DNA from: Caulobacter sp. BK020
Lineage (GTDB): Bacteria; Pseudomonadota; Alphaproteobacteria; Caulobacterales; Caulobacteraceae
DNA length: 64,000 bases
NCBI RefSeq assembly: GCF_004342605.1
Contig: NZ_SLZL01000003.1
Span: 124,001 to 188,000, forward strand
Direction: 5' to 3'
Shown here: one piece after another, positions 1 through 8,610 of the stretch
How the letters are laid out: each line of letters starts with the position of its first letter
How positions within the stretch are numbered: position 1 is the stretch's first letter
Notes under the pieces: model-generated
Databases searched by the model: none
What the model saw: the letters and a program-made list of their open reading frames with translations, nothing else
Told to the model about the DNA's origin: nothing
Translations under genes and position numbers: made by a program

Positions 1-428
1 CCGCCGGACAGGAAGACCCGGTTGTCGTTGCGGCCGCCCAGCTCGGCGCTCACAGCCAACGAATTGGTGATCACCGTCAGGGACCGGTGCTGGCGCAGGG
101 CCTTGGCGACGTAGTAGCTGGTGGTGCCGCTGTCGATATGGACGATGCCGCCCTCGGGAACCAGGCCGGCCGCGGCCCGGGCGATGCGCTGCTTGGCCTC
201 GGCGTTCTCGCGCAGCCGCAGCTCGAACGGCCCTTCCACCGCGCCCAGCGGCAGGCTGACCGCGCCATGGCCCTTGGAGATCGCGCCGGTCGCTTCCAGC
301 ACCTTGAGTTCGCGGCGGATGGTCTCCTCGGAAACCTGAAGCTCCTGGGCCAGGTCGCGGACGGCATAGGCGCCGGCCGCCTGGACGCGGGCGATGATCG
401 CCTGTTGCCGAACCCGTCGCTTGGTCAT
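1..428 (-). CDS. DeoR-family transcriptional regulator (partial, 3' end outside window)
   Basis: This is the N-terminal 142 codons of a DeoR-type repressor, read from an ATG at 428. Residues about 18-45 form the family winged helix-turn-helix (RDLAQELQVSEETIRREL), where the second helix contacts DNA. From about residue 85 the isomerase-like effector domain begins, with the phosphosugar-binding motif DSGTTS. Family members sense sugar phosphates and repress carbohydrate operons. It diverges from a TonB-dependent receptor gene across about 220 bp that contain a perfect palindrome, so control of the receptor and following genes is a reasonable inference. The C-terminal part is missing, so ligand specificity cannot be judged. 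Confidence 0.88.
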   Translation of the reverse strand, partial: MTKRRVRQQAIIARVQAAGAYAVRDLAQELQVSEETIRRELKVLEATGAISKGHGAVSLPLGAVEGPFELRLRENAEAKQRIARAAAGLVPEGGIVHIDSGTTSYYVAKALRQHRSLTVITNSLAVSAELGGRNDNRVFLSG

Positions 429-652
429 GCTGGCTCCCCGAAACTGACGGAGAAATGACCGACTTGCATGCAAGACGTCAAGGTCGCTGCGGGTGCTGCG
501 CGAAATTCCACAAATTATGAGGTGTAAATGTGGATATAGCGCGATATACGCATTTTTCAGTCAAAATTGTCGCAGAACTGACGCGTAGGGTCCCTAAGGA
601 AGGCGCCGAACAGACGGACCCGCTGGGGGGCCGCGCCTGAGCTGGTGACACC
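429..652. promoter_or_regulatory. Divergent control region between DeoR gene and TBDR gene
   Basis: This 224-bp spacer holds a perfect 12-bp palindrome, CTTGCATGCAAG, at 463-474, and a direct repeat of GATATA at 533-538 and 543-548 separated by GCGC. The segment 505-565 is clearly richer in A+T than the flanks. The palindrome lies 35 bp from the regulator start and is a plausible autoregulatory operator. No confident -35/-10 pair could be assigned. Confidence 0.45.
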
Positions 653-3421
653 ATGACCCGATCGACCTTCGGCGGCCTCGACGCCCCTCGCGCCGATCAC
701 GCGTGGCGTTCGCGCGGCCGCTGGCTAGCCGGAAGCGCCGCCGGCGCCCTGCTCCTGGCGACCCTGGCTCCAGCGGCGCACGCGGCGGACCTGAACGACG
801 ACGGCGGCGATGTCTCGGCGGTGGTCGTCAACGGCAAGCGCAACGCCAGCGCCGCCCAGCAGGTTGAGGCGATCGGCGCGACCAATGTGCTGTCGGCCGA
901 CCAGATCCAGCGCAATCCGGACCAGAACGTGGTCGACGCCCTGGCCCGCCTGCCGGGCGTCTCGGTCTCCCCGACCGACAACATGGGTTCGCCGTCGCAA
1001 GGCAATCACCACGGCATCGACGCGGCGGGGCGAGGCGAGGGCTCGTTCGTCAGCCTGCGCGGCCTGAACGGCGCCTACAACGTCAACCTGCTCAACGGCG
1101 TCAACGCCGCCCAGGGCATGCCCTACAGCCGCCAGATCGAGTTGAGTCTGCTGCCGCCGGTCGGCCTGGACCGGATCGTGGTGTCCAAGACCTCGACCGC
1201 CGACATGGACGGCGACGCCATCGGCGGCACGATCGACTTCCGCACCCCGACCGGGCTGGACTTCAAGGCACCGATGACCCGGATCTATGTCCAGGCCGGC
1301 CTGGCCCAGCTGCCGCTGCGCTATGGCCTCAAGGGCGGTTCGGGCCTGGCCCAGGCCGAACTGGCCCGCCGTTTCGGCGCCGACGACCGGTTCGGGATCT
1401 ACGCCACGGCCTATTACGGCAAGCGCAACTTCGCCTCGACCATGCAGGACTACCAGGCCGGCCAATGGGAGCACGCCATTTCCGACGGCGAGCAGGGCAG
1501 CAACCCGGTCGGCATGGACAAGAGCGACAACCTGCTGCTGACCAGCCTCAACGCCCAGTTCACGCGTGGCCGCCAGACGCGCTACGGCGCCATCGCCTCG
1601 CTGGACTGGGAGGGCGAACGCACGACGCTGTACGCCCGCGGCAGCTTCGCCCGCTCGAACATCGACCAGGAAGTCTACCAGAAGAGCATCCAGGCCGACG
1701 GCTATTCGGCCGCGGTGCTGCGGCCCGACGGCCTGTATCAGAACGCCGAGGACGACGGCGAATACCACTACTGGTTCGAGACCTCGCCGGAGGTTTCGGA
1801 GTTGGACTCGTTCCAGCTGGGCGGCCAGTCGAAGTTCGGCCGGCTGGCGGTGGACTACAACGCCTTCTACAGCTGGGGTGAGAACTCGGCCCCCGACCAC
1901 GCCGAGATCACCTACCAGACCAGCGCCGACAACGACCTCAACGGCCCGTTCACGGTGACCTATCGCGACCGCTATCCCATTCCACAGCTGACGCCGGCAC
2001 AGCTGGCGCGGCTGAACGACAGCCGCCTGTTCCTGGTCGGCGAGGACAGCGGCGAGTTCACCAGTTCCCACAGCGAGCAGCGCAAGACCGGCGGCAAGCT
2101 CGACTTCCACTACGATTTCGATCGCGACGTGCTGCGCGACGTGGCGTTCGGCGCGAAATATGTCGAGAGCCGCCGGCAGACCAGCTCGCGCGACTACAGC
2201 GGGCTCAATCCCTATCCGGCCGGCTCGACCCTGGCCGACAGCCCGCTGATCGACAGGACTCTGGGCCAGACCATCAAGGGCGTCTATCCCTACGCCCTGC
2301 CGATCGGCGACGGCGCGGCCCTGACCGACCTGATGGCTGGCCTGGCCAAGGCCCAGGCCTTGTCGGCCGACGACTTCAACAAGAACAGCCTGTCAGGCAC
2401 GGAAAAGGTCTCTTCCGTCTACGTGCTGGCCAACCTGAAGCTGGGCGTCGTCGAGGTGCAGCCGGGCCTGCGCTACGAGCACACCGACATCCACGACACG
2501 TTCTGGAACCAGATCACCAATCCGGACGACAGCCCCGGCGCCTCGGCCTTCGCGTCCAACCAGACGACGTACGACTTCGTGCTGCCCAGCGTGCACGCCA
2601 ACTACCGTCCCGACGCCGAGACGGTGGTGCGGGTCTCGGTCTGGCGCAGCTATGTGCGGCCGGCCTTCTTCCAGCTGGCCGGCGGTCGCACCACCTCGCT
2701 CAACCCTGACGGCTCGATCGACATCACCGAGGGCAATCCGAACCTGAAGGCGATCTCGGCGGTCAATTACGACGTCTCGTACGAACACGCCGGCGCCAGC
2801 GGGACCCAGGTCATGGTGGGCCTGTTCCTGAAGGACCTGTCCAACTACCTCTATGACCGCGGCAACACGTACCGCGCCCAGGCCGTGGCCCAGACGGGGA
2901 TTTCGTCGATCAGCCGGCCCGAGAACGGCGGCGACGCGCGGGTCTACGGTCTCGAGGTGTCCGCCCGCCGCCAGTTCGCCGAACTGCAAGGCTGGCTGGG
3001 CTGCCTGGGCGTCAGCGGCAACCTGACCCTGCAGCGCTCGAAGGTCGACCTGAAGGACCCCGACACCGACAGCGGCATGCGGATGCAGGGCTCGCCGGAC
3101 CTGCTCTACAACGCCTCGCTGTTCTACGATCGCGACGGCCTGACCGCGACCCTGTCCTACCGCTACGGCGGGCCGACCCTTGTCAGCTACCGGTTCGGCG
3201 ACTACGGCGGCGCGGATCTCAACGAGTGGCAACGCGCCACCCGCAGCGTGGACGCCAGCGTGGCCTACCAGTTCCACAGCGGGCTGAAGCTGACCCTGTC
3301 GGCCTCGAACCTGCTCAACGACTACGGCTACTACCGGACGGTCGGCCGCGACAGCGGCACGATCCCGCAACTGGTCTCGTCCGGTCGCAACGCCTTCATA
3401 TCAGCGGCCTATAGCTTCTGA
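653..3421 (+). CDS. TonB-dependent receptor (outer-membrane importer)
   Basis: This 922-residue outer-membrane receptor belongs to the large TBDR class common in Caulobacter and Xanthomonas. A signal peptide ends near residue 44 (AHA/A). A TonB-box-like VSAVVVNGK lies near residue 53. The plug domain follows (LSADQIQRNPDQNVVDALARLPGV, and FVSLRGLNG near residue 133). The rest is a beta-barrel ending in the aromatic terminal segment AAYSF expected by the BAM machinery. Such receptors import oligosaccharides or metal chelates using TonB energy. The substrate is not readable from sequence; the adjacent DeoR regulator suggests a carbohydrate or sugar phosphate, and the next gene is a phospholipase C-like enzyme. 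Confidence 0.9.
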   Translation: MTRSTFGGLDAPRADHAWRSRGRWLAGSAAGALLLATLAPAAHAADLNDDGGDVSAVVVNGKRNASAAQQVEAIGATNVLSADQIQRNPDQNVVDALARLPGVSVSPTDNMGSPSQGNHHGIDAAGRGEGSFVSLRGLNGAYNVNLLNGVNAAQGMPYSRQIELSLLPPVGLDRIVVSKTSTADMDGDAIGGTIDFRTPTGLDFKAPMTRIYVQAGLAQLPLRYGLKGGSGLAQAELARRFGADDRFGIYATAYYGKRNFASTMQDYQAGQWEHAISDGEQGSNPVGMDKSDNLLLTSLNAQFTRGRQTRYGAIASLDWEGERTTLYARGSFARSNIDQEVYQKSIQADGYSAAVLRPDGLYQNAEDDGEYHYWFETSPEVSELDSFQLGGQSKFGRLAVDYNAFYSWGENSAPDHAEITYQTSADNDLNGPFTVTYRDRYPIPQLTPAQLARLNDSRLFLVGEDSGEFTSSHSEQRKTGGKLDFHYDFDRDVLRDVAFGAKYVESRRQTSSRDYSGLNPYPAGSTLADSPLIDRTLGQTIKGVYPYALPIGDGAALTDLMAGLAKAQALSADDFNKNSLSGTEKVSSVYVLANLKLGVVEVQPGLRYEHTDIHDTFWNQITNPDDSPGASAFASNQTTYDFVLPSVHANYRPDAETVVRVSVWRSYVRPAFFQLAGGRTTSLNPDGSIDITEGNPNLKAISAVNYDVSYEHAGASGTQVMVGLFLKDLSNYLYDRGNTYRAQAVAQTGISSISRPENGGDARVYGLEVSARRQFAELQGWLGCLGVSGNLTLQRSKVDLKDPDTDSGMRMQGSPDLLYNASLFYDRDGLTATLSYRYGGPTLVSYRFGDYGGADLNEWQRATRSVDASVAYQFHSGLKLTLSASNLLNDYGYYRTVGRDSGTIPQLVSSGRNAFISAAYSF

Positions 3422-3435
3422 TCCCTTCCTCGCCC

Positions 3436-3467
3436 GGCCGCTTCGTGCTCCCCCTAGCGAAGCGGCC
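3436..3467 (+). terminator. Hairpin between TBDR and phospholipase genes
   Basis: A perfect 10-bp stem, GGCCGCTTCG with CGAAGCGGCC, encloses a 12-nt loop just after the receptor stop. No T-run follows, so it may be an mRNA-stabilising or attenuating hairpin within a two-gene transcript rather than a full terminator. The next gene's ribosome site (CCGGAG) starts right behind it. Confidence 0.5.
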
Positions 3468-3482
3468 CAACCGGAGCGTTCC

Positions 3483-5252
3483 ATGCCCTTCACCCGACGC
3501 CGTTTCATGAAGACCGCTTCGGGTGCGGCGTTGGGCGCGACGGTGGCCAGCGGCCCCGCCCGGGCGACATCGTCCGGGCGGGGTTCGATCCAGGACGTCG
3601 AGCACGTGGTCATCCTGATGCAGGAGAACCGCTCGTTCGACCACTATTTCGGCGCCCTGCGCGGCGTGCGCGGCTTCGACGATCCGCACCCGGCGCTCAA
3701 GCCGAACGGTGACCCGGTGTGGATGCAGAAGCAGCTGGACCAGGACGGCGGCGAGACGGTCATGCCGTTCCGCCTGAACACCGGCGCCACCGCCGCCCAA
3801 TGCCTGTCGGGCCTCGACCACAGCTGGAAGGGCAGCCACGACCGCTGGAAGAACTACGACGTCTGGATGCCCGAGAAGGGCCCGATGAGCATGGGCTACC
3901 TGACGCGCGAGGACATTCCCTACTACTACGCCCTGGCCGACGCCTTCACGATCTGCGACGCCTACCACGCTTCGGTGCATGGGCCGACGGGACCCAACCG
4001 CCTGTTCCTGTTCTCGGGGACCAACGGGCTCAGCGTCGGTCAGGTCACGATCTCGGCCGTCTCCAACGAAGGCTCCGACGACAACGGCTGCGCCGACATG
4101 GCCAAGGACGACCCGGCCTTCCCGGGCTACGCCTGGACGCCCTACGCCGCGCGCCTGGAAGCGGCGGGGATCAGCTGGAAGGTCTACCAGGAGTACGACA
4201 ACTACAGCGATAATCCGCTGGCCTACTTCCCGATGTACCGCAACCTGGATCGCGGCTCCGCGGCCTACCAGCGCGCCCGGGCCTGGGTGGCGGGATCGAC
4301 CAAGGAGAACGTGCCGGAGACCACGGGCCAGCACCTGATCGACGCCTTCGCCGCCGACGTGGCGGCCGACACCCTGCCGGCCGTGTCGTGGATCGTCGCG
4401 CCGTTCAAGCTGTGCGAGCACCCCGACGCGCCGCCGGCCTATGGCGAGACCCTGACCGCCCGGCTGGTCGCAGCCCTGGGCGCCCATCCCGAGGTCTGGA
4501 AAAAGACCGTCTTCATCCTGAACTATGACGAGAACGACGGCTTCTTCGACCACGTCCCGCCGCCGATCCCGGCGATCCGGCCCGAGCTGGGCGCCAGCAC
4601 GGTCGACCTGCGCGGCGAGGACTATCATGGCGAACCGGTCGGCCTGGGCTTTCGGGTGCCGATGCTGATCGTCTCGCCCTGGACGCGCGGCGGCTGGGTC
4701 AATTCGCAGGTCTTCGACCACACCTCGGTGCTGCGCTTTCTGGAGCGGCGGTTCGGCGTGGCCGAGCCCAACATCGGCCCCTGGCGGCGGGCGGTGTGCG
4801 GCGACCTGACCTCGGCCTTCGACTTCGACATTTCCGAGGCCCAGCGGCGCGACACCCGCTGGCTGCGACAATTGCCCGACACCGGCGACTACAAGGCGCG
4901 CAGCGACGCCAGCTGCCGCCTGCCCAAGGCCACCTACGCCCAGCCGCCGGCCATGCCGCGCCAGGAGCCCGGCGTCCGGCCCGCCCGGCCGCTGCCCTAT
5001 GACCTGGAGGTCCTGGCGCACTGGACCGACAACCAGCTGACCCTACGGTTCCTCAACCGGGGCGAGGCTGGCGCGGTGTTCACGGTCTATCGCGACGGCG
5101 ACGACAGCGGCCCTCGCTATTACACGGTCGAGGCCGGCAAGAGCCTGTCGGGCGTCTGGACGACGGGGCGATCCACCGGGGGGCAGGGCTTCACCGTCCA
5201 TGGTCCAGCCGGCTTCTATCGCGCGTTCCGAGGCGGCCGCGCCGCGGTTTGA
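3483..5252 (+). CDS. Phospholipase C / phosphoesterase family protein, Tat-exported, short C-terminus
   Basis: A 589-residue enzyme of the bacterial non-haemolytic phospholipase C / AcpA phosphoesterase family. The N-terminus has a twin-arginine signal (TRRRFMKTASG) typical for this family. The catalytic domain opens with VILMQENRSFDHYFG near residue 43 and contains later metal-ligand segments such as NYDENDGFFDHVPPP. One C-terminal DUF756-type beta domain is visible (about residues 497-585, FLNRG to GFYRAFRGG). Family members of about 700 residues usually carry two copies, so this protein appears to lack the last one. It would release phosphorylated headgroups in the periplasm or outside. 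It lies 62 bp behind the TBDR and is probably co-transcribed with it. Confidence 0.85.
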   Translation: MPFTRRRFMKTASGAALGATVASGPARATSSGRGSIQDVEHVVILMQENRSFDHYFGALRGVRGFDDPHPALKPNGDPVWMQKQLDQDGGETVMPFRLNTGATAAQCLSGLDHSWKGSHDRWKNYDVWMPEKGPMSMGYLTREDIPYYYALADAFTICDAYHASVHGPTGPNRLFLFSGTNGLSVGQVTISAVSNEGSDDNGCADMAKDDPAFPGYAWTPYAARLEAAGISWKVYQEYDNYSDNPLAYFPMYRNLDRGSAAYQRARAWVAGSTKENVPETTGQHLIDAFAADVAADTLPAVSWIVAPFKLCEHPDAPPAYGETLTARLVAALGAHPEVWKKTVFILNYDENDGFFDHVPPPIPAIRPELGASTVDLRGEDYHGEPVGLGFRVPMLIVSPWTRGGWVNSQVFDHTSVLRFLERRFGVAEPNIGPWRRAVCGDLTSAFDFDISEAQRRDTRWLRQLPDTGDYKARSDASCRLPKATYAQPPAMPRQEPGVRPARPLPYDLEVLAHWTDNQLTLRFLNRGEAGAVFTVYRDGDDSGPRYYTVEAGKSLSGVWTTGRSTGGQGFTVHGPAGFYRAFRGGRAAV

Positions 5253-5730
5253 ACCGCCGCCGCCGCGGCGCGGTTGACCAAGCCCCGGAAACCGGGACCT
5301 GCCCGCCACCGCCCATGCGCCGCTGGGGCGACGGTCTCCCGACGTTCCAGCTCAGGCTTTCCGAGTGGCGTGGAACACGTAACCCAGATGGGTCGACCGC
5401 GATGGATTCGCCACGCGACCGCCCTCAAACGTTCTAATTTTGTCCGAGTATATGGTCGCCTGGGCCGACCACCGCGCGAGCGGTCCATCGGCGCCCGGGG
5501 CGCCGAAATCAATGCCCCGACATGGAAGGCAATGTGCCCGAAATCACTGGCCCGCACGGGCATTGGCGGCCTGGCGCCGGGGACGGGAAGCGTACCGAAA
5601 ATTCCAGCTGGGTTGCCTCGTGGCATTAATATTACAAACTTGTTGACGATCAGAAGCGACGCAGGCAGGTTTGGTCAGACAATTGGTGGCCACGAGGAAA
5701 ATACCTCGGGCCTTATCACTAGGGGGAACG
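5253..5730. other. Long intergenic region ahead of second TBDR gene
   Basis: This 478-bp spacer has no convincing gene on either strand; open frames here have unusual composition and no recognisable product. The stretch 5620-5650 is A+T-rich. A short inverted repeat, CGAGG-AAAATA-CCTCG at 5693-5708, lies in the leader 22 bp before the ATG. It probably carries the promoter and operator of the following receptor gene. I could not fix a -35/-10 pair. Confidence 0.5.
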
Positions 5731-8532
5731 ATGAAACGTCTCGCTTTCATGCTGTCGGTCGCGCCGTTGGCGCTTTTGGCCATGCCCGCCGCGGCCCAGA
5801 CAGCGCCAGCCAGCCAGAAATCAACGGACAAACCGGCGGTGGAGGCCTCGGCCGTCGACGAAGTCGTCGTGACCGGCCTGCGGGAAAGCCTGCGGTCGGC
5901 GCAAACGATCAAGCGCAATTCCGACGCCATTCTCGACGCCGTCGTCGCCGAGGACATCGGCAAGCTGCCCGACAACACCGCCGCCGAGACCCTGGCCCGC
6001 ATCACCGGCGTGCAGGTCGAGCGCTTCAGCGACGAGGCCAACCGCGTGCTGATCCGCGGCCTGCCGGACGTCGCCACCACCTATAACGGCCGCGAGATCT
6101 TCACCGCCGAGCTGCGCCGCGTGCAGCTGCAGGACTTCCCGGCCCAGGCGCTGGCGGGGATCGAGGTCTACAAGTCGGGCACCGCCGACATCGTCGAGCC
6201 GGGCCTGGCCGGCCTGATCAATGTCCGCACGCGACGCCCGTTCGATTTCAAGGACTGGTTCGTCGGCGGCGGCGTGCGCGGCACCTACAACGATCAGACC
6301 AAGAAGTACGACCCGAACGGCAACATCCTGGTTTCGGATCGTTGGGACACGCCGATCGGCGAGATCGGCGTCCTGGCCAACGCCACCTACGCCCAGTCGC
6401 AGTATCGCAACGGCGTGCGCTACAACAACCAGTGGATCCGCCAGGTCAGCCCCGCCTCCAGCGTCTCGCCGGCGAGCGCGGGCAACAGTTTCTACTATCC
6501 GCACTCCGTCGGCCTCTACAACGACGGCGGCAAGCGCTTCCGGCCCTCCGGGAACATCGCCCTGCAATGGCGGCCGAACGACAAGCTCGAGGTCTATCTG
6601 GACGGCATCTACCAGGGCTATCGCGGCCGGCAGGCGACCGACAACCTGGACGTCAACCTGCGTGATTGGGATTCGACCGTGCAGGTGGATCCGACGCTGA
6701 CCAACGTCACGCTGGTTCCAGGCAAGCCTGACCAGGCGGCGGGGTTCACCAAGACCGGCGGCGTCGCGCCCCAGGCCTATCGCTCGACCGGCGCCGACCA
6801 CACCAACACCTACCAGGGCGCAGTCGGCGCGATCTGGCGTGGCGATCGCCTGACCCTGTCCACCGACTTGGCCTATGAGGACAGCGAGTACGAGGCCCGC
6901 AACTGGAGCCTGGACAGCGCCTTCACCACCGCGCCGACCGTCGTCGTGAAGTTCAATGAAAAGGACGGCGCGGCCTTCGACCTCACGGGCTTCGACGCCG
7001 CCAATCCAGCCAACTACTACTGGCGCGGCTATTACGAGCGGCACTACATCGCCAAGGGCAGCGGCGTGCAGTGGCGAGGCGACGCCAAGTTCGACACGGG
7101 CGCTTCCTGGCTGCCGGAAATCAAGTTCGGCCTGCGCTTCACCGACCGGGACGCCTCGCTGATCCAGGGTGACCGTTACGCCTGGGTGCTTCCGCTCAAG
7201 CTCCCGCTGGCCGGCCTTCCCGTTGGCCAGCTGCAGATGGTCGAGGACCCGTTCCGCGGAAACTCGCAGGGCTTCACCCAGTACCTGATGCCGACACGCG
7301 ACGGAATCGCAGGGAACTTCGCGGGCCTGCAGCAACGCTCCGTCGCAGCCCTGCAGCAGCTCGTGACGCTGAACCCCAACGATCAGGGTTACAAGGACGC
7401 GTTGAAGGCGTTCAGCAGCCCAGACGTGCCACTGAACCAGGGCGGCGCCTTCAGCGCCACGGAGCAGAGCTACGCCGAATACGCACAGGCGAAATACGCC
7501 TTCGACGTGGGCTCGGTCGCCATCGACGGCGTCGTGGGCGTCCGGGTCGTCCAGACCCTGGGCGAGTTCTCCGGCACCTCGCGGATCTCCGTCAACGGCT
7601 CCACCAGCCTGATCCCGCGGACGATCAAGCAGAACTACACCGACGTTCTGCCGAACGTCAGCCTGCGGATCCGGCCGGTCGACAAGCTTCAGCTGCGCCT
7701 GGGCTACACCCAGACGCGCACCCGCGTCGATTTCGGCGCGCTGAACCCGGCCCTGAACGTCACCCAGGTCGTGAAGGATCCCACGCAGCCCGTCGATCCG
7801 AATTCGCCGCCGGCGCCGAACGCCTACGGCTCTGGCGGTAACCCCGACCTCCTGCCGCTGACGTCCAACAACTACGACGCCAGCGCCGAATATTATTTCT
7901 CGAGCACCGGCAGCATCACGATCGCGGGTTTCTATCGTGACCTGTTCGGCTTCACGAGCAACTACACCCGGCGGGTCCAGGATCCGGTCTACGGCCTGAT
8001 CGAGATCAGCCGCCCGGAGAATTCCGGCGCCGGCAAGATCAAGGGCTTCGAGATCAGCGGCCAGACCTTTCTGGACTTCCTGCCGGAGGCGTTCAAGGGC
8101 TTCGGCGTCCAGGGGAACGTCACCTATATCGACGGCAAGAAGCGACAGCCCGCCGCGCTGGGCGGAGGCGGACCGTTCGTCCGCATCGAGGGTCTGTCCA
8201 AGTGGACCTACAACGCCGCCGTCTTCTACGAGCGCAACGGTCTGACCGGGCGGCTCTCCTACAACCACCGTTCGCCCTGGGTCAGCTACTATCGCCAGAA
8301 CACCGACGGCTCGCTGTATACCGGCGTTGGCGTCAAGGCGACCTCCCGCCTGGACGCGTCGCTGAGCTACGACATCTCCAAGCACCTGACCATCAGCGCC
8401 GATGTCTCGAACCTGCTGGCCAAGCCGTTCGAGAACTACAACAACTACCAGCCGGATCGGACCTATCCGGTCGATGTCCGCTACGAAGGCCGCTATTACG
8501 GTCTGGGCCTGCGCTTCCGCTTCGGCGAATGA
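5731..8532 (+). CDS. TonB-dependent receptor, carbohydrate type (TIGR01782-like)
   Basis: A 933-residue receptor. The ATG at 5731 is preferred over an upstream in-frame start at 5671 because it follows AGGGGGAACG and begins a classic signal peptide (MKRLAFMLSV, cleavage near residue 22). A TonB box, VDEVVVTG, lies near residue 42. The plug motif SDAILDAVVAEDIGKLPDNT (about 64-83) is the hallmark of the Xanthomonas/Caulobacter receptor subfamily that usually imports plant oligosaccharides. The barrel fills the remainder. The following gene encodes a secreted beta-galactosidase, so galactosides are the best guess for the substrate (inference). A strong terminator follows directly. Confidence 0.92.
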   Translation: MKRLAFMLSVAPLALLAMPAAAQTAPASQKSTDKPAVEASAVDEVVVTGLRESLRSAQTIKRNSDAILDAVVAEDIGKLPDNTAAETLARITGVQVERFSDEANRVLIRGLPDVATTYNGREIFTAELRRVQLQDFPAQALAGIEVYKSGTADIVEPGLAGLINVRTRRPFDFKDWFVGGGVRGTYNDQTKKYDPNGNILVSDRWDTPIGEIGVLANATYAQSQYRNGVRYNNQWIRQVSPASSVSPASAGNSFYYPHSVGLYNDGGKRFRPSGNIALQWRPNDKLEVYLDGIYQGYRGRQATDNLDVNLRDWDSTVQVDPTLTNVTLVPGKPDQAAGFTKTGGVAPQAYRSTGADHTNTYQGAVGAIWRGDRLTLSTDLAYEDSEYEARNWSLDSAFTTAPTVVVKFNEKDGAAFDLTGFDAANPANYYWRGYYERHYIAKGSGVQWRGDAKFDTGASWLPEIKFGLRFTDRDASLIQGDRYAWVLPLKLPLAGLPVGQLQMVEDPFRGNSQGFTQYLMPTRDGIAGNFAGLQQRSVAALQQLVTLNPNDQGYKDALKAFSSPDVPLNQGGAFSATEQSYAEYAQAKYAFDVGSVAIDGVVGVRVVQTLGEFSGTSRISVNGSTSLIPRTIKQNYTDVLPNVSLRIRPVDKLQLRLGYTQTRTRVDFGALNPALNVTQVVKDPTQPVDPNSPPAPNAYGSGGNPDLLPLTSNNYDASAEYYFSSTGSITIAGFYRDLFGFTSNYTRRVQDPVYGLIEISRPENSGAGKIKGFEISGQTFLDFLPEAFKGFGVQGNVTYIDGKKRQPAALGGGGPFVRIEGLSKWTYNAAVFYERNGLTGRLSYNHRSPWVSYYRQNTDGSLYTGVGVKATSRLDASLSYDISKHLTISADVSNLLAKPFENYNNYQPDRTYPVDVRYEGRYYGLGLRFRFGE

Positions 8533-8538
8533 TGCGAG

Positions 8539-8581
8539 GAACCGGCCAGCGGCGGCGCCGCTGGCCGGTTCGGCTCTTTTT
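8539..8581 (+). terminator. Rho-independent terminator between TBDR and GH42 genes
   Basis: A perfect 15-bp stem (8539-8553 with 8557-8571) closes on a GGC triloop and is followed by GGCTCTTTTT. It lies 7 bp after the receptor stop and only 30 bp before the preferred start of the beta-galactosidase gene, which leaves almost no room for an independent promoter. Confidence 0.88.
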
Positions 8582-8610
8582 GAAGTTCAATGAAATACCC
8601 GGAGGCCGGG

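Noticed and set aside
5821..8385. An 854-codon minus-strand frame inside the second TBDR gene
   Set aside because: Shadow of the receptor coding sequence; no ribosome site or recognisable domain.
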